Shown here: in pieces, positions 55,036-63,747 of the stretch
Layout: the number at the start of each line of letters is the position of its first letter
How positions within the stretch are numbered: the first letter of the stretch is position 1
Origin: Duganella fentianensis
Lineage (GTDB): Bacteria; Pseudomonadota; Gammaproteobacteria; Burkholderiales; Burkholderiaceae_D
Assembly: GCF_009857835.1 (NCBI RefSeq)
Contig: NZ_WWCL01000004.1
Coordinates: 310,001-374,000, forward strand
Direction of reading: 5' to 3'
DNA length: 64,000 nucleotides
Translations under genes and position numbers: made by a program
The notes under the pieces: model-generated
Told to the model about the DNA's origin: nothing
Database searches by the model: none
What the model saw: only the letters and a program-made list of their open reading frames with translations

Positions 55036-55821
55036 ATGGCGATAGGTTTGATCATCATCGGCGACGAAATCCTGTCAGGCCGGCGGCACGACCAGCACTT
55101 TCCCAAAGTGCTGCAGATACTGGCTGCACGCGGCCTGCAACTGGGCTGGGCGGAAATCCTGCCGGACGATCCGGTGCGCATCACGGCTGCGCTGAAGCGA
55201 ACCTTTGCCAGCAGCGACATCGTGTTCTGCTGCGGTGGCATAGGCGCGACGCCGGATGACCATACGCGTCAGGCTGCGGCCGATGCACTGGGCCTGCCGC
55301 TGGTGCTGCATGAAGAAGGCAAGCGCAATATCCAGCAGCGCATACTGCAGATGGGTTACGAGGCAGGGCAGGCGGCCGATCTGGAATCGGCAGAGAATCT
55401 GCACCGGCTGAAGATGGCGGAATTTGCCCAAGGGGCCGAGCTGATTCCCAACCCGTACAACAATATCGCCGGATTCTCGCTGCGACAGCACTATTTTGTG
55501 CCGGGCTTCCCCGTCATGGCCTGGCCCATGATCGAATGGGTGCTGGATCAGCACTACTCTCATCTGTACAACCGCGCGCCGCGCATCGAACAGTCGGTGC
55601 TGGTGTACGAGGCGGCCGAATCGGCGCTGACGCCGCTGATGCAGATGCTGGAAGCCGATTATCCGGGGGTGAAGATATTCAGCCTGCCCAGCGTGGGCGA
55701 CGCGCAGACGCGGCGCCATATCGAGCTTGGCGTCAAAGGCGAACCGGTACAGACAGCGGCCGCCTTCCGTCAACTGTGCGCGGAACTGACGAAACTCCAT
55801 GTAGAGTTCAGCAACATCTAG
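55036..55821 (+). CDS. CinA-like/MoaB-type molybdopterin-binding-domain protein
   Basis: 261 residues from the ATG at 55036. It begins MAIGLIIIGDEILSGRRHDQHFP, the start of the competence/damage-inducible CinA N-terminal domain, with the GGIGATPDD motif near 75. The C-terminal amidase domain of full CinA is absent; relatives with only the N-terminal domain are widespread and hydrolyse ADP-ribose or NAD-related nucleotides in some cases. Last gene of the unit; a strong terminator follows. Confidence 0.85.
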   Translation: MAIGLIIIGDEILSGRRHDQHFPKVLQILAARGLQLGWAEILPDDPVRITAALKRTFASSDIVFCCGGIGATPDDHTRQAAADALGLPLVLHEEGKRNIQQRILQMGYEAGQAADLESAENLHRLKMAEFAQGAELIPNPYNNIAGFSLRQHYFVPGFPVMAWPMIEWVLDQHYSHLYNRAPRIEQSVLVYEAAESALTPLMQMLEADYPGVKIFSLPSVGDAQTRRHIELGVKGEPVQTAAAFRQLCAELTKLHVEFSNI

Positions 55822-55847
55822 TGTTGCGGTGATAAGAAGTGGCCAGA

Positions 55848-55887
55848 AACGGCGTTCTTTCGGAGGAAAGAGCGCCGTTGTTTTTTT
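55848..55887 (+). terminator. Rho-independent terminator after CinA-like gene
   Basis: AACGGCG (55848-55854) pairs with CGCCGTT (55873-55879), and the inner TCTTTC/GAAAGA extends the stem to a GGAG loop. Seven T residues follow at 55881-55887. Ends the operon that starts at 51183. Confidence 0.92.
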
Positions 55888-56032
55888 GCGAAAATTTCGT
55901 GCTTATATCAAAATATTGCCAAGTAGCGCCGGTGTGCGTCGCCCTGATGTGGTGCAATGGAAGTGCGCAACAGCGCCGAGGTGCTGCGCGTCTTTGAGTG
56001 TTTTACTGAGTTAGCTGACCGGTCTGAATCAT

Positions 56033-59000
56033 ATGTTAAGCAATCGTCGTATCCGCCGGCCTCGTTTAGTTGTCCGGGCAGCGCGCAAATCCCGCGCCAG
56101 CGCTGCTGTTATCGCCAAGCGGCGCGCCCGCTATCTGCGCGTGGTGCCATCCCTGAGCGAGGCCGATGTCGCAGCGGCCGCCGCGCTCACCGGCTCTGCT
56201 GCCGCCTCTGCTGCAGTGGCAGCGCCGCATGAATCTCCCGTCACGCTGGTGGCTTCTGCCCCCGCTACCGAACTGCCAGAACCGGTGCTGGAAGACGCTG
56301 AAGAAGAAGCTGCAGACAACGGCGCGGAAGGGGAAGCCCAGTCTGGCGATGGGCCGCCACCGCCGCGTCGCAGTGCACGCGGCAAATGGCTGCTGGCGCT
56401 GGGTGCCGCCGTTGCCGCCGTGTGTGCGCTGGGCGCATACGAGACGCGCAGCTCGATGCTGCAATCTCGCCTGTTCAGCGATGTGGTGGGCAAGCTTAGT
56501 TACAAGGTCGAAGCAGGGCCTAGCCCGTCCATTCGCTTCCCGCACGACAGCCCGTATGACGAGCGGCTCGGGTATGCCGGCCTGCCCGATTATCTGGGCA
56601 AGCTGAGTACCCGCGATTATCACGTCAGTGCACAGGCCCGTATCTCGCCCAAGATGGCGCAGCTGGCCGACATGGGCGTGTTCGCCACCTATCACGAGAA
56701 GACCCGCACCGGCCTGACCATTGCCGACTGCCGCGAGCAGACGTTGTTTGCGGCCAGCTATCCCGAGCGCGTCTACGGCAAGTTCGAACAGGCCCCGGCC
56801 GCGCTGGTGAGCAGCCTGCTGTTCATCGAAAACCGCGAGCTGCTCGATAGCCGCTACCCGACCCGCAATCCGGCCGTGGAATGGGACCGGCTGGGCAAGG
56901 CGGTGATTGAAAAAGGTGTGAGCACCGTGGCCGGCGGCCACCGCGCTGCCGGCGGCAGTACGCTGGCCACCCAGATCGAGAAATACCGCCATTCGCCGGA
57001 AGGCCGCACCAGTTCCATGAAGGACAAGCTGCAGCAGATGGTCTCGGCCAGTCTGCGTGCCTATCAGGATGGCCCCGATACCACCCAGGCACGGCGCCGC
57101 ATCGTGATGGAATACCTGAACACGGTGCCGCTGTCGGCCAAGCCCGGTTATGGCGAAGTGAATGGCATAGGCGACGGCATGTGGGTCTGGTACGGCCGCG
57201 ATTTCGCCGACCTGAATCGCCGCCTGAGCGGTGATCTGTCCCAGCCCGATGCCGAAACGGCGCTGGTCTACAAGGAAGCACTGAGCCTGATGATAGCGCA
57301 GCGCCGCCCCAGCTACTATCTGGCCGACGGTGCGGCGGATCTGGAAACGCTGACCGATTCCCACCTGCGCCTGCTGGCACAGGAAGGTGCGATTACGCCG
57401 GCCCTGCGCGACCGTGCGCTGGCCCAGCGTCTGCATCCGGCCACCGGAAATGGTCTGCAGTCGGCACCGGCCATGACCTTTGTCTCGCGCAAGGCCTCGA
57501 ACGCGATCCGCAACCATCTGGCCAATCTGCTGGGCGATAACCGCATGTACAACCTGGACCGGCTCGACCTGAGCGTGGTCAGCACGCTCGATGCGCAGGC
57601 CCAGACGGCGGTGACGCAGGTGCTGCGCGATCTGCGCGATCCGGAAAAAGCCAAAGCTGCCGGGCTGACGGGCAAGGGCATGCTGGGCAATGGCGACCCG
57701 GCCAATGTGGTGTACAGCTTCACTCTGCTGGAGAAGGGGCCGCAATACAATCTGCTGCGCCTGCAGACGGATAATTTCGACCAGCCGCTGGACATCAATG
57801 AAGGCGCCAAGCTTGATCTGGGTTCGACTGCCAAGCTGCGCACGCTGGTGAGCTATCTCGACATCGTCGATCAGCTGCACCGTAAATATGCGGGCATGGA
57901 TGGCGCCGCACTGGCCAAGGTGAAGATCGATCCGCAGGACCGTTTGTCGCTATGGGCACTGGACTATTTCAAGGCGCTGCCGCAGGACCCTGCCGCGCGC
58001 GCGCTGACGCCCATGCTGAATGCCGCCATGGAGCGCCAGTATTCGGGCAATCCGGGCGAAGGCTTCTTCACTGGCGGCGGGCTGCACCACTTCGGCAACT
58101 TCTCCAAGGAAGACAACAACAAGATCATGACGGTGACGGAAGCGCTGCGCCATTCCACCAATCTGGTCTTCGTACGGCTGATGCGCGATGTGGCCAAGTA
58201 CTACATGTTCCAGACGCCCGGCTCCTCGGCCTCGCTACTGGCCGATGCCGATGATCCGCGCCGTGCCGGCTATCTGGCCCGCTTTGCGGACAAGGAAGGC
58301 AAGGAGTTCCTCGGCCGCTTCTACATGAAGTACAAGGGCAAGCCGACCGAAGAACTGGACAAGATCCTGCTGGCGAATATCCGCAGCACGCCGGTGCGGC
58401 TGGCGGTGATCTTCCGTACCATCTATCCGCAGGCGACGGTGGAGCAGTTTGCCGCCTTCCTGCATGCCAACCTGCCATCGCAGAACGAAGTGCCGGACGA
58501 CCGCGTAGAGAAGCTGTACGAACAGTATGGCATCGACAAATGGTCGCTGGCCGACCGTGGTTATCTGGCCAGTGTCCATCCGCTGGAACTGTGGATGGCG
58601 GCGTATATGCGCCAGCATCCGGGCGCCACGCTGGCGCAGATGACGGCGGCCAGCGAACAGCAGCGGCAGGAAGTCTACCAGTGGCTGTTCAAGACGCATC
58701 ACAAGCATGCGCAGGACAAGCGCATCGCCGGCCTGATCGAAATGGAAGGCTTCATGGAAATCCACAAGCAGTGGAAGAAAATGGGCTATCCGTTCGAATC
58801 GCTGGTGCCATCCTATGCCACCACGCTGGGCGCCTCGGCTGACCGCCCTGCGGCGCTGGCCGAGATGATGGGCATTATTGTGAACGGCGGCGTGCGCAAG
58901 GCGACCCAGCGTATCAGTTCGCTGCACTTCGCCAAAGGCACGCCTTACGAAACCGTGGTCACCAAGGGCAAGCCGACCGAAGACGAACGCGTGCTGTCGC

Positions 59001-59527
59001 CCGAAGTGGCGGCCGTGGTGGCGCAGGCCATCCGTGGCGTGGTATCGGATGGTACGGCCAAACGGGCACGCAAGGCCTTTGTGCTGGCTGACGGCACGGA
59101 TATGCCGGTAGGCGGCAAGACCGGTACGGGCGACCAGCGCTTCGATGTCTATGGCGCCGGTGGCCGGCTGATCGAATCGCGCTATGTGAACCGCTCGGCC
59201 ACCTTTGTGTTCAACATCGGCGAGCGTTTCTTCGGTAGTATGACAGCCTATGTGCACGGGCCGGAATCGAAGAACTACGATTTCACCAGTGCTTTGCCGG
59301 TGCAGCTGCTGGTGGTGCTAGCACCGACCCTGATGCCGCTGATCGATCCTGCTGCGGCAGGCAAGGCGCCGCTGCCGGCGGCTGTCAGCCTGAATAGGGC
59401 TGCTGGTGCTGGCGCTCCTGCCCCTGCTGCTGGCGCTGGCGTTGCACCGGCGGCTGCCGTGCTGCCGCTTGCCGCTACCACGGGCAAGGCGGCGCAGGCT
59501 TCGGTGCTGCGCGCCTGCGGTGGCTAG
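56033..59527 (+). CDS. Very large bifunctional penicillin-binding protein (GT51 + transpeptidase)
   Basis: 1164 residues, longer than usual class A PBPs (about 750-900). An Arg-rich and Ala-rich cytoplasmic arm (1-115) precedes one membrane helix near 117-137. The glycosyltransferase 51 domain has VSSLLFIENRELL, GGSTLATQIEKYRHSP and RRRIVMEYLNTVPLS. The transpeptidase has the active-site serine in GSTAKL, STN in HSTNL, and KTGTGD. An insert of unknown fold lies between STN and KTG. The tail is Ala/Pro-rich. It should polymerise and cross-link peptidoglycan in the periplasm. No strong ribosome site precedes the ATG at 56033; it is preceded by a terminator, so it has its own promoter. Confidence 0.87.
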   Translation: MLSNRRIRRPRLVVRAARKSRASAAVIAKRRARYLRVVPSLSEADVAAAAALTGSAAASAAVAAPHESPVTLVASAPATELPEPVLEDAEEEAADNGAEGEAQSGDGPPPPRRSARGKWLLALGAAVAAVCALGAYETRSSMLQSRLFSDVVGKLSYKVEAGPSPSIRFPHDSPYDERLGYAGLPDYLGKLSTRDYHVSAQARISPKMAQLADMGVFATYHEKTRTGLTIADCREQTLFAASYPERVYGKFEQAPAALVSSLLFIENRELLDSRYPTRNPAVEWDRLGKAVIEKGVSTVAGGHRAAGGSTLATQIEKYRHSPEGRTSSMKDKLQQMVSASLRAYQDGPDTTQARRRIVMEYLNTVPLSAKPGYGEVNGIGDGMWVWYGRDFADLNRRLSGDLSQPDAETALVYKEALSLMIAQRRPSYYLADGAADLETLTDSHLRLLAQEGAITPALRDRALAQRLHPATGNGLQSAPAMTFVSRKASNAIRNHLANLLGDNRMYNLDRLDLSVVSTLDAQAQTAVTQVLRDLRDPEKAKAAGLTGKGMLGNGDPANVVYSFTLLEKGPQYNLLRLQTDNFDQPLDINEGAKLDLGSTAKLRTLVSYLDIVDQLHRKYAGMDGAALAKVKIDPQDRLSLWALDYFKALPQDPAARALTPMLNAAMERQYSGNPGEGFFTGGGLHHFGNFSKEDNNKIMTVTEALRHSTNLVFVRLMRDVAKYYMFQTPGSSASLLADADDPRRAGYLARFADKEGKEFLGRFYMKYKGKPTEELDKILLANIRSTPVRLAVIFRTIYPQATVEQFAAFLHANLPSQNEVPDDRVEKLYEQYGIDKWSLADRGYLASVHPLELWMAAYMRQHPGATLAQMTAASEQQRQEVYQWLFKTHHKHAQDKRIAGLIEMEGFMEIHKQWKKMGYPFESLVPSYATTLGASADRPAALAEMMGIIVNGGVRKATQRISSLHFAKGTPYETVVTKGKPTEDERVLSPEVAAVVAQAIRGVVSDGTAKRARKAFVLADGTDMPVGGKTGTGDQRFDVYGAGGRLIESRYVNRSATFVFNIGERFFGSMTAYVHGPESKNYDFTSALPVQLLVVLAPTLMPLIDPAAAGKAPLPAAVSLNRAAGAGAPAPAAGAGVAPAAAVLPLAATTGKAAQASVLRACGG

Positions 59528-59555
59528 CCTGGCCGTATTTACTGTGTAATCTCTG

Positions 59556-60938
59556 ATGAAAAAAATTCTGCGCTTTTCCCGTTTCTCTCTGCGTGACCTG
59601 CTGGTGGCAGCGGCACCGACCATCGTACTGATCGTGGGCGTGTGTCTGCTGGCCTACTGGCTGGTCGATCCGGCGCCGCCGCGCACGGTGCGGCTGGCAA
59701 CAGGGCAGGACAACAGCGCCTACGCAGAATTCGGCAAGAAGTATGCAGCGGCGCTGGCGGCGCATGGCGTCAAGGTCACGCTGGTGCCCTCGGCCGGTTC
59801 GGGCGAGAACCTGCGCCTGCTGAAAGAAGGGCAGGCCGATATCGCTTTCATGCAGAGCGGTACCACCAACGAGGAAGTGGCCGAGCAGGAAGGTCTGAGT
59901 TCGCTGGGCAGCCTGTTCGTCGAGCCGTTATGGCTGTTCCTGCGCGAGCGCAAAGACCATCCTCCGATTACCCGTCTGAGCCAGCTGAAAGGCCTGAAGA
60001 TCAACTTCGGGCCGGAAGGTGCGGGCGCGCCACGGCTGTTCCGCCAGGTGCTGGAGCTGAACGGCATCGAGAAGCAGCAGGTGCGGCGCTATTCGCTGGC
60101 CAATACGCCGGCCACGGTGGAGCTGCTGGCCGGCCGTATCGACGGGCTGGTGTTCACTTCGGCACCGGAAGCGCCGCTGATCCAGATGCTGCTGCAGACG
60201 CCCGGCATCAAGCTGTTCAATTTCCATCAGGCGGAAGCCTATGGCCGCAAGCTGCCCTTCCTGACCCATGTGATGCTGCCACGCGGGATCGTCGATCTGG
60301 GGCGCGATCTGCCGGCCAGTAATTTCGATCTGATCGCACCCACGGCCACGCTGGTGGCGCGCGAAAATCTGCATCCGGCACTGGTCGATCTGTTCGTGCA
60401 GGCGGCGGCCAGTATTCACGGTGGTTCCGGCTGGTTTGCCCAGCAGGGCCAGTTCCCTTCGGCGAAGTATTCGGAGATTCCCGTGCATCCGGAGGCGGCC
60501 AAATTCTACAAGAGCGGCCCGCCGCTGCTGCAGCGCTATATGACCTTCTGGCTGGCCAATTTCCTCGACCGCATGTGGGTAGTGGTGGTGGCGCTGGGCG
60601 CCTTGCTGCTGCCGTTGTCGAAAGTGGTACCGCCACTGTATGTGTGGCGCATCCGTTCGCGCGTGTATCGCTGGTATGGTCAGTTGCGCGCGGTTGAGCA
60701 GGCGGTGGAAGCGGCGACGCCGGAAGACCGGCTGCCAGTGTATGCGGCGCAGTTACAGCGCCTGAACGAGATCGAGGAACTGGTGAATCAGGTATCGATT
60801 CCGCTCTCGTTTGCCGATGGTTTGTACGGCTTGCGCAGCCATATACAGTTCGTGCGCAAGCGTATCGAATTCCTGCTGGGTGAGGCGGGCGGCGGCGCAG
60901 CGGCGGCTGAGGTAGCGCCGGCCGTCAGTGCAGCTTAA
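59556..60938 (+). CDS. TAXI family TRAP transporter-type binding protein, membrane-anchored
   Basis: 460 residues. An N-terminal helix near 14-38 anchors or exports it; the binding domain (about 45-330) has RTVRLATGQDNSAYAEFGKKYA and VPSAGSGENLRLLKEGQADIAFMQ. A second hydrophobic segment near 340-365 (VVVVALGALLLPLSK) and a cytoplasmic helical tail follow. This tailed TAXI form lacks a TRAP permease nearby, so it may act as a sensor or adaptor and not in transport. It begins 28 bp after the PBP gene. Its stop overlaps that of the convergent rhodanese gene. Confidence 0.83.
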   Translation: MKKILRFSRFSLRDLLVAAAPTIVLIVGVCLLAYWLVDPAPPRTVRLATGQDNSAYAEFGKKYAAALAAHGVKVTLVPSAGSGENLRLLKEGQADIAFMQSGTTNEEVAEQEGLSSLGSLFVEPLWLFLRERKDHPPITRLSQLKGLKINFGPEGAGAPRLFRQVLELNGIEKQQVRRYSLANTPATVELLAGRIDGLVFTSAPEAPLIQMLLQTPGIKLFNFHQAEAYGRKLPFLTHVMLPRGIVDLGRDLPASNFDLIAPTATLVARENLHPALVDLFVQAAASIHGGSGWFAQQGQFPSAKYSEIPVHPEAAKFYKSGPPLLQRYMTFWLANFLDRMWVVVVALGALLLPLSKVVPPLYVWRIRSRVYRWYGQLRAVEQAVEAATPEDRLPVYAAQLQRLNEIEELVNQVSIPLSFADGLYGLRSHIQFVRKRIEFLLGEAGGGAAAAEVAPAVSAA

Positions 60939-61393
60939 GCGCCTATCCAAGGCAGGCCATCCTTGCACCAGCCGTTGATGTTGCGACGGTGGCCTACTTC
61001 ATCCTTGTCGCCTTCAAAGCCTTCCAGAATATCGTAGCAGTGCTGGTAGCCATGTTCGGTGGCTGATTTGGCGGCGGCGCGCGAGCGTACGCCGGAGCGG
61101 CACAGGAACAGCAGGATCTGATCCTTGCGGGCCACCGTGTTGAGCTGCTCGATGAAGTCGGGATTGGCCAGACCGCCCGGATACAGCATCCACTGCACAT
61201 TGCTGTACTGCGCGTCGGGGATGGCGACCTTGCCCACCCAGTCGCGCTCGGCATGAGTGCGCACATCGACCAGCTTGATGGCCGGTTCGGCACTGACTAG
61301 ATCAAATGCTTCCTGCGGCGTGACAGCCCCCGCGTACGGCCAGTCCTTGCTACGGCTACGGGCCAGGGCGAGGATCTCTTCAATTTTGCTCAT
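60935..61393 (-). CDS. Rhodanese-like domain protein
   Basis: 152 residues from the ATG at 61393 (MSKIEEILALA); longer in-frame starts enter the glnA control region. Rhodanese fold: KLVDVRTHAERDWVGKVAIPDA near 41-62 and the active-site loop LLFLCRSGVRSRAAA with a catalytic cysteine. It moves sulfane sulfur to cyanide or acceptors; many such proteins serve sulfur transfer or signalling. It is convergent to the TAXI gene (4-bp overlap) and divergent to glnA. Confidence 0.88.
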   Translation of the reverse strand: MSKIEEILALARSRSKDWPYAGAVTPQEAFDLVSAEPAIKLVDVRTHAERDWVGKVAIPDAQYSNVQWMLYPGGLANPDFIEQLNTVARKDQILLFLCRSGVRSRAAAKSATEHGYQHCYDILEGFEGDKDEVGHRRNINGWCKDGLPWIGA

Positions 61394-61455
61394 GACGTGT
61401 TCCAGTAGTGGGTTTGCGTTTATTATAGGCTGCCTGCACCCGCTACACGCAAGGC

Positions 61456-61472
61456 TGCACCAAGGCTGTGCA
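61456..61472. promoter_or_regulatory. NtrC-type site A upstream of glnA
   Basis: TGCACCAAGGCTGTGCA matches the NtrC dyad TGCACC-N5-GGTGCA at most conserved positions. It is the most distal of three such sites. Confidence 0.7.
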
Positions 61473-61494
61473 TTTTTGGTGGTTTTTCGGAAAA

Positions 61495-61511
61495 TGCATG
61501 ATTTTGGTGCG
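61495..61511. promoter_or_regulatory. NtrC-type site B upstream of glnA
   Basis: TGCATGATTTTGGTGCG keeps the TGGTGC arm and TGCA of the opposite arm of the NtrC consensus. Centre 39 bp from site A. Confidence 0.6.
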
Positions 61512-61523
61512 AAAAATCGAATT

Positions 61524-61540
61524 TGCACTTATTTGGTGCG
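61524..61540. promoter_or_regulatory. NtrC-type site C upstream of glnA
   Basis: TGCACTTATTTGGTGCG has both half-sites (TGCAC and GGTGC). Its centre is about 140 bp before the predicted start, as for the strong NtrC sites of enteric glnA. A fourth half-site, TGCACCAAAATG, begins at 61628 just before the promoter. Confidence 0.75.
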
Positions 61541-61647
61541 GTGTTGATGTGCCTCAAATCAGGGCGTGGTTCCGTACTGGTGAATTTTTAAGGGAATTTA
61601 CCTGCACGATGCCTGCGACTTGAACTATGCACCAAAATGTTTGGAGC

Positions 61648-61663
61648 TGGCACGAATACTGCT
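61648..61663 (+). promoter_or_regulatory. Sigma-54 promoter of glnA
   Basis: TGGCACGAATACTGCT keeps the -24 GG and -12 GC at the exact spacing of the consensus TGGCACG-N4-TTGCW, with one mismatch (C for T before TGC). It is 42 bp ahead of the glnA ATG. Confidence 0.9.
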
Positions 61664-61705
61664 TACCAATGACGCACGAGCCCCACATTCCTTTAGGAGA
61701 TACGC

Positions 61706-63121
61706 ATGGCAATGACAGCCGCAGAAGTACTGAAAATGGTCCAGGAAAACGAAGTCAAATTCGTTGATTTCCGTTTCGCTGATACCCGTGGTAAAGAACA
61801 GCACGTGACCGTGCCAGTGTCGCACTTCGATATCGACAAATTCGAATCGGGCCACGCGTTTGACGGCTCCTCGATCGCCGGCTGGAAAGGTATTGAAGCA
61901 TCGGATATGATCCTGATGCCAGATCCAGCAACCGCCCGCATCGACCCGTTCATGGAAGAAACCACCCTGTTCATGCAGTGCGACGTGATCGAACCTGCAG
62001 ACGGCAAGGGCTATGACCGTGACCCACGCTCCATCGCCAAACGCGCTGAAGCCTATCTGAAATCGTCGGGCATGGGCGACACCGCCTACTTCGGCCCAGA
62101 GCCAGAATTCTTCATCTTCGACAGCGTACGCTGGAAGATCGATATGTCCGGCTGCTTCGTTAAAGTGGATTCGGACGAAGCATCGTGGAGCACCGACAAG
62201 GAAATCGAAGGCGGCAACAGCGGCCACCGTCCTACCGTCAAAGGCGGCTACTTCCCAGTGCCACCAGTCGACAGCTTCCAGGACATGCGTTCGGAAATGT
62301 GCCTGATCCTCGAATCGCTGGGCATCCCTGTTGAAGTACACCACCACGAAGTGGCTGGCGCTGGCCAGAACGAAATCGGCACCAAGTTCTCGACTCTGGT
62401 CGAGCGTGCTGACTGGACCCAGAACCTGAAATACGTGGTCTGGAACGTGGCCCACAGCTACGGCAAAACCGCTACCTTCATGCCGAAACCTATCGTTGGC
62501 GACAACGGTTCGGGCATGCACGTGCACCAGTCGATCTGGAAAGACGGCGTCAACCTGTTCGCTGGCGACGGCTATGCCGGTCTGTCGGACACCGCGCTGT
62601 ACTACATCGGCGGTATCATCAAGCACGCTAAAGCACTGAACGCGATCACCAACCCAGGTACCAACTCGTACAAACGTCTGGTGCCAGGCTTCGAAGCACC
62701 AGTGAAACTGGCTTACTCGGCGAAAAACCGTTCGGCTTCGATCCGTATTCCACACGTGGCCAATCCTAAAGGCCGCCGTATCGAAACCCGCTTCCCAGAC
62801 CCACTGGCCAACGTCTACCTGTGCTTCGCCGCACTGCTGATGGCTGGTCTGGACGGTATCGCCAACAAGATCCATCCGGGCGAAGCAGCATCGAAAGATC
62901 TGTACCACCTGCCACCAGAAGAAGACGCACTGATCCCAACCGTGTGCTCGTCGCTGGAAGAGGCTCTGGACAACCTGAACAAAGACCGCGAGTTCCTGAC
63001 CCGTGGTGGCGTGTTCAGCGATTCCATGATCGATGCCTACATCGAACTGAAGATGCAGGACGTTCAGCGTATGCGTATGACCACGCACCCAGCTGAATTC
63101 GATATGTACTACTCGCTGTAA
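61706..63121 (+). CDS. glnA: Glutamine synthetase type I
   Basis: 471 residues, the standard length. Signature blocks: [33 protein letters not shown], and the adenylylation tyrosine in [10 protein letters not shown], which shows that it is the GlnE-controlled form. It fixes ammonium into glutamine and is the main entry of nitrogen. AGGAGA precedes the ATG at 61706. A sigma-54 promoter and NtrC-type sites lie upstream, and the NtrB kinase gene follows two genes later, so it is part of the nitrogen regulon. Confidence 0.97.
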   Translation: MAMTAAEVLKMVQENEVKFVDFRFADTRGKEQHVTVPVSHFDIDKFESGHAFDGSSIAGWKGIEASDMILMPDPATARIDPFMEETTLFMQCDVIEPADGKGYDRDPRSIAKRAEAYLKSSGMGDTAYFGPEPEFFIFDSVRWKIDMSGCFVKVDSDEASWSTDKEIEGGNSGHRPTVKGGYFPVPPVDSFQDMRSEMCLILESLGIPVEVHHHEVAGAGQNEIGTKFSTLVERADWTQNLKYVVWNVAHSYGKTATFMPKPIVGDNGSGMHVHQSIWKDGVNLFAGDGYAGLSDTALYYIGGIIKHAKALNAITNPGTNSYKRLVPGFEAPVKLAYSAKNRSASIRIPHVANPKGRRIETRFPDPLANVYLCFAALLMAGLDGIANKIHPGEAASKDLYHLPPEEDALIPTVCSSLEEALDNLNKDREFLTRGGVFSDSMIDAYIELKMQDVQRMRMTTHPAEFDMYYSL

Positions 63122-63128
63122 TGGCGGA

Positions 63129-63146
63129 GCACCGGCTAGCCGGTGC
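63129..63146. repeat. Perfect 18-bp palindrome after glnA
   Basis: GCACCGGCTAGCCGGTGC is fully symmetric, 8 bp past the glnA stop and ahead of the T-tailed terminator at 63163. It could be a first hairpin that protects the 3' end. Confidence 0.6.
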
Positions 63147-63162
63147 CTGTCAGGTAGCACAG

Positions 63163-63200
63163 AACGCGGGGCGAGCAGCGCTTTCCCCGCGTTTTTATTT
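63163..63200 (+). terminator. Rho-independent terminator after glnA
   Basis: AACGCGGGG (63163-63171) pairs exactly with CCCCGCGTT (63185-63193), followed by TTTATTT. Ends the glnA message before the DUF4124 gene. Confidence 0.92.
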
Positions 63201-63246
63201 GGATGTTGTATAGTCGGGCTCCATGGTGAGACACGGAAGACTGATG

Positions 63247-63747
63247 ATGAAACACGCGTTCTGTCGCACGCTGGCCAGCCTGCTGATACTGGCGGGCAGT
63301 GGCGCTGCGCACGGGCAGATATACAAATGTACTTCGCCCACGGGCAGTGTGGAATATACCGACGTGAATCGGGGCAAGCAGTGCAAGGCGATGGACTTGC
63401 CCGGCGTCGTCGTGGCAGCCCCGCCCAAGCATGGCGCACCTGCTGCGCCGGCGGGGCGACTCGGTGCGCCGCCAGCGCTGGTGCCCGGTGAATTCCCCCG
63501 TGTCGATGCAGCCCAGCAGCGCGCACGCGATAACGACCGGCGCGGCATACTGGAAGAAGAGCTGCGCGCCGAACAGCAGAAACTGGCCGAGCAGCGCAAG
63601 GCTTTCAATAACGGCGAGCCGGAACGCCAGGGCGATGAACGCAACTACGCCAAGTATCTGGAACGGGTGGCTGGCATGCGAGACAGCATCAGTCGCACGG
63701 AAAAAAATATCGACGCTTTAAAACGTGAGATCGCGAATATCCGATGA
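63247..63747 (+). CDS. DUF4124 domain exported protein
   Basis: 166 residues from the second of two ATGs (63244, 63247), which sits better after GGAAGA. A signal peptide (about 1-22) is followed by the DUF4124 core QIYKCTSPTGSVEYTDVNRGKQCKAM with its two cysteines. The rest has a Pro/Ala linker and a charged helical C-terminus. DUF4124 proteins are periplasmic and of unknown function. The gene lies between glnA and ntrB in many betaproteobacteria. The ntrB start overlaps its stop by 4 bp. Confidence 0.85.
   Translation: MKHAFCRTLASLLILAGSGAAHGQIYKCTSPTGSVEYTDVNRGKQCKAMDLPGVVVAAPPKHGAPAAPAGRLGAPPALVPGEFPRVDAAQQRARDNDRRGILEEELRAEQQKLAEQRKAFNNGEPERQGDERNYAKYLERVAGMRDSISRTEKNIDALKREIANIR

Noticed and set aside
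56066-57880. 604-codon minus-strand open frame
   Set aside because: Antisense to the large penicillin-binding protein, which has all its catalytic motifs.
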